64,000 nucleotides of DNA, from assembly GCA_001466705.2 (NCBI GenBank), contig LATX02000231.1, positions 226,046 to 290,045 on the forward strand, written 5' to 3'. The stretch comes from Moniliophthora roreri. Its lineage: Eukaryota > Basidiomycota > Agaricomycetes > Agaricales > Marasmiaceae. A program made the position numbers and the translations under genes. The notes beneath the pieces were generated by a model. It saw nothing but the letters and a program-made list of their open reading frames with translations. It had not been told where the DNA came from and did no database searches. Positions 58,901 to 64,000 of the stretch are shown piece by piece; position 1 is the first letter of the stretch; each line of letters starts with the position of its first letter.

Positions 58901-60612
58901 CGCGTTTCTCTGTATATGTGTCATTTTACAAGTTCAGAATGAAATTCCCACTACTGTTAAGTAGAGGGTTTATGCCAGGGCGAACGAAAATCCCTCGATA
59001 TGCACAGCAGCGAGGTTCATGTGATATATCATGTGACCTCATGTGTTGGCTCCAGATTTCACCATTCGTCCAAAACTCTCTTTAACCCCCAGTCCATCTG
59101 ATGAGCTCGAGCCAGATCGTGTGACAGGGATCAGTGCTTTTCCTTGATACTAAACTGATGGACAGATGGCTCCATTTCATCCAAGACTTTTGGGATAGCA
59201 TGGCAAGGGTGTAGCACAGGAAAACTTCGAGTGCGTACCTTTTTTCTTTTGCCTTCTTACTCCATCTGATGTATTCTGAAATCAAAACTACGGCACCCTC
59301 TGTTCACACTGGTCCAGATAATAGAACCTCTACTGCAGTGTCACCTTCTGAAATATCAATGTCCTCAGAGTTAGAACGCAACTGGCTCGTCCAGCTTATC
59401 ATTGGTGGATTCAGACTACAGCCTTGCCTTCGCTGCTGGTCCAAAAAAACACTCCCAGATTAGATGGAATCCAAAGCGGAATGCATATAGAAGTTTTAGT
59501 TGGAAGCACCACCAATAATTTGGAGTGACTGGTACATCTTATGCCCTTTGGTACATTGGAGCGAAACTCATGTCTTATGTATGCAGTATCACTCGTTATT
59601 TCTCCTCTAAAAGTACATTTCTGCAGTCTGACTACCATGTTGAGCTGTCCACCAAATTTCACTAATCACCTTCTATAGAGGCATTCAAGTATCAACTCAG
59701 TTTGAACATAGAAGCGTCGCAGATCTTGGGGTTTTAAGACTAACAGTTTCTTGCTGGTTTGTTTATGATCTTCTCATTCTAATACTTCAATGCTGAGCTA
59801 GGATTCCTTATAGAATCTGCCTGTTTGCTGGGTATACCACATCAAGAAATACCGGTGAAGAATTCAAATTGCCTTTGGAATTACTCTGTACTCTGCTATT
59901 GGGTGGCTATACCTGACATGGGTGATATGAGTCTACCCTACGGACAGCATTGTCCACCGTTTTCACCATTGATACCATAGTACAAGCCCCAATCAGTCAC
60001 AAATGCTATTGAAAGTGGCATCAGACAGTAGTTTTGATGAGATACTCTGAAGCCATACAAGGATAACAAAGTACAAAGAGTAAAGTATCTAGAGGAGAGG
60101 CTAGATGAGGCAGGGCATTGGGATACTGGATTCAGCATCTTGTTGGTCTGGAATGGATATAACTGCACCCGACAAGGTCACACCCAGCACAAACATCACT
60201 CAAATGATGAGCTCGTGATACACATACTTTCTATGATCACCCACTTCGAAATTCCACAGAGCTTGCTCAAATAATGGGTATCATGCGAGGCCATCAACAT
60301 ACCCATCAACATTCTCAACCTCAACCAACTGAACAAAATTGTATCAAGTCACTTCATATACGCTGTAAACCCAAGCTGAAACTATAATTCAAGAGGCCCG
60401 ACAAACGTCGATGTTGCTATGGTCTGCCTTGCTCACAGTGCTACCACCAACGCTGTTGGACATAGCCCATGTTCAATGGCAAACCCAAGATTGAGGTAGG
60501 TAGAGGCGGGTAGATTCCTGGTGCACAGTCTAGCCACATCATTCCGTATTTAGTTGAGTCGTCTATAGAAAATTATAACCATTATATTTGGGCAAAATTA
60601 TCAAAAGCTCTG
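58901..60612. other. AT-rich region without a supported gene
   Basis: ORFs of 60-85 codons on both strands lack recognised domains. It may contain the degraded upstream part of the leucine-rich ORF that follows. Confidence 0.3.
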
Positions 60613-61500
60613 ATGGGTTCGACCAAAGTGTGGCAATCATTTACAGTGTTGAAGACTGTCCTGGCGATATTGAATGAATCACTAGACGTTCTTAGGCATT
60701 GTTCAAACTTGCACACCATCATACTCAAGGATTGTCAGCTATCGAGTGCCTTTACAGAGCCCTTGCAACAAGTTGTCCTTCCAGCTGCAGCCTCGGTGGA
60801 AGTAACAGGCAGCTGGACCTCTATGGGGACTGTGCTTAAGCACTTTTGCATGCCCTTCCTAATGAAACTGGACATTGGGAAAGCAGGCATCAACCTCAAC
60901 GACTTTGTCGTTTTTCTCCAACATTCAAAGTGTCATCTCACATTGCTCTCCTTGATGGTAGAGGAAGCAAGCCTCCCATCCTTGGATCAGTTCTTGTCCA
61001 CTTTCAATGGTGCACTATCTGCTTTAGAGGAACTTCACATCTCTTTTGGAGAGTTATTCTGGCCAACAATCAAAAGGGAAACCATTCTCACTTCCATCTT
61101 GCCTGTAACTCACCTCTTACCCTTTCTTCAGATATCTGGTGATTTCTGTCATGCCATGCACGTTGTGTTGCTGGCACAGCTTCAATGCCCTCTCCTGACT
61201 TGCATTGACATCAGATCTCCACAGGATTGCACTGTCAATTTGTTGGATTTCTTTCAAGCGGTGGCCCGCCAAACCAAGCGCATGACCCTGAAAGTCAAAG
61301 ATGCCCTAATAACAGACACTGCTCTTCACAGTTACTTGCACTGTCCCGCTCTGGTGACTGTTCATCATTTATACCTTGTGATTCCCAATGCCAATGCTCT
61401 CATTTCCAAACTCATCACTGTGATTTTGACACCTACACTCCTTGGCCCTGTTTACGGTGCTTGCATCTATTCTACATCCAAGCAGATCAAACCCTGCTAG
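60613..61500 (+). CDS. Leucine-rich-repeat (F-box/LRR-like) protein, partial
   Basis: Open frame of 295 codons. Repeating leucine patterns (LDVLRHCSNLHTIILKDCQL, FLMKLDIGKAGINLNDFVVF, LTLLSLMVEEASLPSLDQFL, ALEELHISFGELFWP, LTCIDIRSPQDC) are typical of the LRR part of agaricomycete F-box proteins. No F-box is visible upstream. The frame loses the pattern near residue 280, and coding-like sequence continues in another frame to about 61560. Probably a 5'-truncated member of this expanded family; an F-box exon may be lost or unrecognised. Confidence 0.5.
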   Translation: MGSTKVWQSFTVLKTVLAILNESLDVLRHCSNLHTIILKDCQLSSAFTEPLQQVVLPAAASVEVTGSWTSMGTVLKHFCMPFLMKLDIGKAGINLNDFVVFLQHSKCHLTLLSLMVEEASLPSLDQFLSTFNGALSALEELHISFGELFWPTIKRETILTSILPVTHLLPFLQISGDFCHAMHVVLLAQLQCPLLTCIDIRSPQDCTVNLLDFFQAVARQTKRMTLKVKDALITDTALHSYLHCPALVTVHHLYLVIPNANALISKLITVILTPTLLGPVYGACIYSTSKQIKPC

Positions 61501-62282
61501 CGCAACTAGCAGACTCCAGATATGCTACCATCACAGTCCTTACCCTCTGTAAATTTATTTCATCTTACTTTAATGAAAGATCTTACAAAAATACAAATAA
61601 TGTTTCTGGGAAGAAGTGGTAAACCGGAGTATTAATTGGGCCATCAGGACTCGTTTGCCTAGGTATCGTGAGTCTCATGCCCACCACCGCTGGCTGTAAA
61701 CCCTGTCTATCTGAACATAGCTCTTCTTGGACTCTGTTGAGTGTCGCTCGTGCATGATCCCTCCCCACGCAAACATATTGGTAGACATTCATTATTGGTC
61801 TTGGGTTCCAACATAACATTTATTTTCTTAATTTTAATTTTTTTGATATGGATTTATGTCAGACTACCAAATAGTGAAGCAGGAGCAGGCTGTGCCGCTC
61901 GCCGGCCTCGAACATTATAGTAGAGAGTCAAGCTGGTCAAGACTCGAGAGTAAATCGCTACGCACGGTAAAGCAGTAGCGCGTCACATGTCACATCCAAT
62001 GTTCACAACCCTGCCCGCCATTTTCCCGACTTTTTTTGCCATTTTTGGGCGCCTTTTGGCCGTTTTGCCCCAAAAATGGGAGAAAAGTCGGGATAGTGGC
62101 AGGCAGAGTCCGTGGCGAAATCCTGATGGCCGCCGCCCCCAGTAGATTACATGAAAACCGCTACTCGATGGATGAAAACTTGATAAATATGATTATGTAG
62201 AGGAAGTTACAGGTCAGGCCAAAACGACATACTTCACGAAGTATCGCGTCGACAATACATTGTGTCAAAGCACCAGCAAGTT
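61501..62282. other. No gene recognised
   Basis: Contains a near-palindrome around 62020-62100 (GACTTTTTTTGCCATTTTTGGGC ... CCAAAAATGGGAGAAAAGTC) that could form a hairpin. Otherwise nothing supported. Confidence 0.35.
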
Positions 62283-62662
62283 CTAATACGTCAGCCTCCT
62301 CGTAAAACCAGCAGTCGGAGCTATCGCATTCTCCGTGACATCCGAGTCAACAACATCAAGTAACCAACCTCTCCACCCGACATCCAATAACCCATACACA
62401 TACTCCTGACACCTAGCAACGTCACTCACCCACCAACAACTTTCACTCACGTCTTTCAGCATCCCCAAATAATAGTACAGCACCACCAACGCCCTTTGCT
62501 TCTTCTCATTCAACAAATCACGATACTTTTTCCCAAAAAGTGCTGGCCACAAAACAGCTCCGTTCGATTCGAGTCCTGTCCGAGTGAGCGGGTAAGCAAC
62601 ATACAGTGCTTCCACTGATTCCCTATATGCCGCCTTGATATCTGGATCAGAAAGATCCTCCG
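62283..62662 (-). pseudogene. C-terminal fragment, possibly a Zn2Cys6-type regulator
   Basis: The minus-strand frame begins at the N at 62663 and encodes AAYRESVEALYVAYPLTRTG, VLWPALFGKKYRDLLNEKKQ, ALVVLYYYLGMLKDVSESCW, CQEYVYGLL and ends RRLTY. The W...F....L......AL..L.YY..L...V...WW...V pattern recalls the C-terminus of fungal Zn2Cys6 (Upc2-like) regulators. No DNA-binding domain is present because the gene is cut at the N. Confidence 0.4.
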
Positions 62663-62663
62663 N
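62663..62663. other. Single N at the boundary of module D
   Basis: The unrelated gene fragment ends here and module D flank sequence starts within about 10 bases. Confidence 0.7.
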
Positions 62664-62669
62664 CATCAT

Positions 62670-64000
62670 GCTGACGGTGGCCTTGCACTAATGAAGGGCT
62701 ATTCACTTGGCGCTGTACGGTCGCGATATATTGTTTTGGTCAAAATTGACCGAGCTTCCCAAATAGCTAGGTGTGTGCATTTCATCTTCTGCAAGGCCAG
62801 AGCTCAATCTTGAACACAGTGTCATTTCGAAAACCTCATGTTTTCCTCTTTGAGCTCTGCATGAAGGTATTTATCAGTCATCGTAGTTCTGTTTACCGGA
62901 ACCGATCGCGAAGGCGACATAGCAACTTGGAAGACAGATTTCCAATCTGTGCCCTGGAAGGAACGTGTCAAGATGTCAAGATCACAAGTATACCGATGGT
63001 TGACTCCGCGAGTCGATATGGTAAGCATTCCCAAAATTCCGTACAGTTCCAGTTCTTCACTCACAAGAGGTCACCACAGGAGATCAATCCCCGTCATTCA
63101 TCGCATCTCACCGTACTTTTGAGCAATGTGAAAGGAGAGGCCTCGAAGCCTTGTTGGTGAAACCGATTGTGACCATCATCGGAGGGAACTGCAAACGGAG
63201 TAACGTGGTTTAGGTGGGAGCGAGCGTTCCCCTTACTGCTGTAGCAGGGCTCTGATCTTGATAGGCGCTTTAGGTTAGCTTTTGGATGCCGGACTACGAG
63301 GTTGAGATATCTGGTGTTGTCGAAAAGGTGACACGAAATTTATTCGAGATAACGCTCCACTAAACTTGATTTCCAGATCGAGGGAAGCTTATGCGAACCT
63401 CACGCTGGCCTGGACGATTCGAGACTTTTCTCCCTCCGAGATGTTCGGATGTTCTTCACATAACATAGAACTTGAAGGAGGCCTCGACTTGGAAACTTTT
63501 GTACTTTCATGACCATGTTCACTTTGGCGTCTGCCTATTATTTGTACAATGTTTGGCAAAAGCTTCGGTGCGCATGACGCGTGAGGTGTGATTTTCGACC
63601 CCTTTTCGGGAGGTGGGGAAGCTCTGTTTTCTCTGCGACTCCGAGTTACGTCGCGCAGTGCACTTTATGAACCTCGAGTCATCGTGGGCGCGACTTGAAA
63701 CTGCGTGAATTCTAGTGCGTTTCTTCGTTAACGATAGTCTAGTAATCCTTTTCGCTGACCTGTGTTCTCAGAGTACTCGTAAAGATCTAATGGTGTCTTG
63801 GCCGAATTGGGTCACCTCATCGTATGTCAACAGCTGCGTTCGCCTTGTATCGGGTGCACTTTTCGCTACAAACTCTTGCCTGCCCACGACACTCATTCCG
63901 AAGAATTGCCGCCTGCGGCGGCGCCTCACCTTACTTGTCTTCAACGGAATAGAAGTAGGTGCCGAAAAAATAACAGACTTGGCCATGAAGCTAAATCTTT
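62670..64000. repeat. Module D, left part (fourth copy, continues past the window)
   Basis: 62670-63632 matches the left flank of module C (45545-46509), and 63633-64000 matches 46511-47010. About 140 bp are missing at 63786 (after GTACTCGTAAAGAT). It agrees with C, not B, where B has complement block 1 and the 588-bp extra segment. The window ends before the hydrolase gene would begin. Confidence 0.85.

Overview
The window is a piece of filamentous fungal nuclear DNA, almost certainly Basidiomycota/Agaricomycetes. Genes are split by many short introns of about 50-65 nt with GTRNGY-type donors. A mitochondrial cytochrome c oxidase subunit IV gene and a GH5 exo-beta-1,3-glucanase have fungal architecture, and the transposable elements are fungal in type.

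Layout. (1) 1-10.3 kb: sparse DNA with a roughly 1.2 kb inverted-repeat element (about 791-1993), one small C2H2 zinc-finger gene (3939-4918) and a few weak ORFs. (2) 10.3-18 kb: a conserved island holding a large three-finger C2H2 regulator resembling Crz1 (10335-13338), COX IV (13899-14704) and an eight-exon secreted exo-1,3-glucanase with a GC-AG intron (16202-17920, minus). (3) 19.3-30.1 kb: four more small two-finger genes related to the one at 3.9 kb. Each has one C2H2 and one C2HC finger, and all five share an intron at the same place inside finger 1. This is a local, lineage-specific expansion. (4) 30.9-35.1 kb: degraded genes, a gapped PIF/Harbinger-like transposon and an aminoglycoside-phosphotransferase-fold fragment. 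(5) 35.1-50.9 kb: a module of an epoxide hydrolase gene facing an uncharacterised multi-pass membrane-protein gene, present three times (A, B, C). The flank of a fourth unit (D) begins at 62.66 kb. A keeps an intact membrane-protein gene and only a relic hydrolase. B and C are near-identical recent copies. (6) 51.2-62.6 kb: a repeat nest with an intact gag-only LTR element bearing a perfect 5-bp target duplication, LTR remnants, inverted-repeat MITEs, gene fragments and an LRR-type ORF. Single N characters sit where repeats change abruptly.

The strongest anomaly is in copy B. Six blocks (five of exactly 55 nt, one of 42 nt) are the base-by-base complement of the collinear segment in copy C WITHOUT reversal. 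Two of them fall on the hydrolase nucleophile exon and on membrane-protein exons. No standard mutational process makes a non-reversed complement, and the fixed length suggests an assembly or k-mer artefact. It is decisive for annotation because it makes copy B look like a pseudogene.

Functionally, the readable genes cover transcription control (C2H2 proteins), respiration (COX IV), cell-wall glucan remodelling (GH5) and probable xenobiotic or lipid-epoxide metabolism (epoxide hydrolases, now mostly broken).
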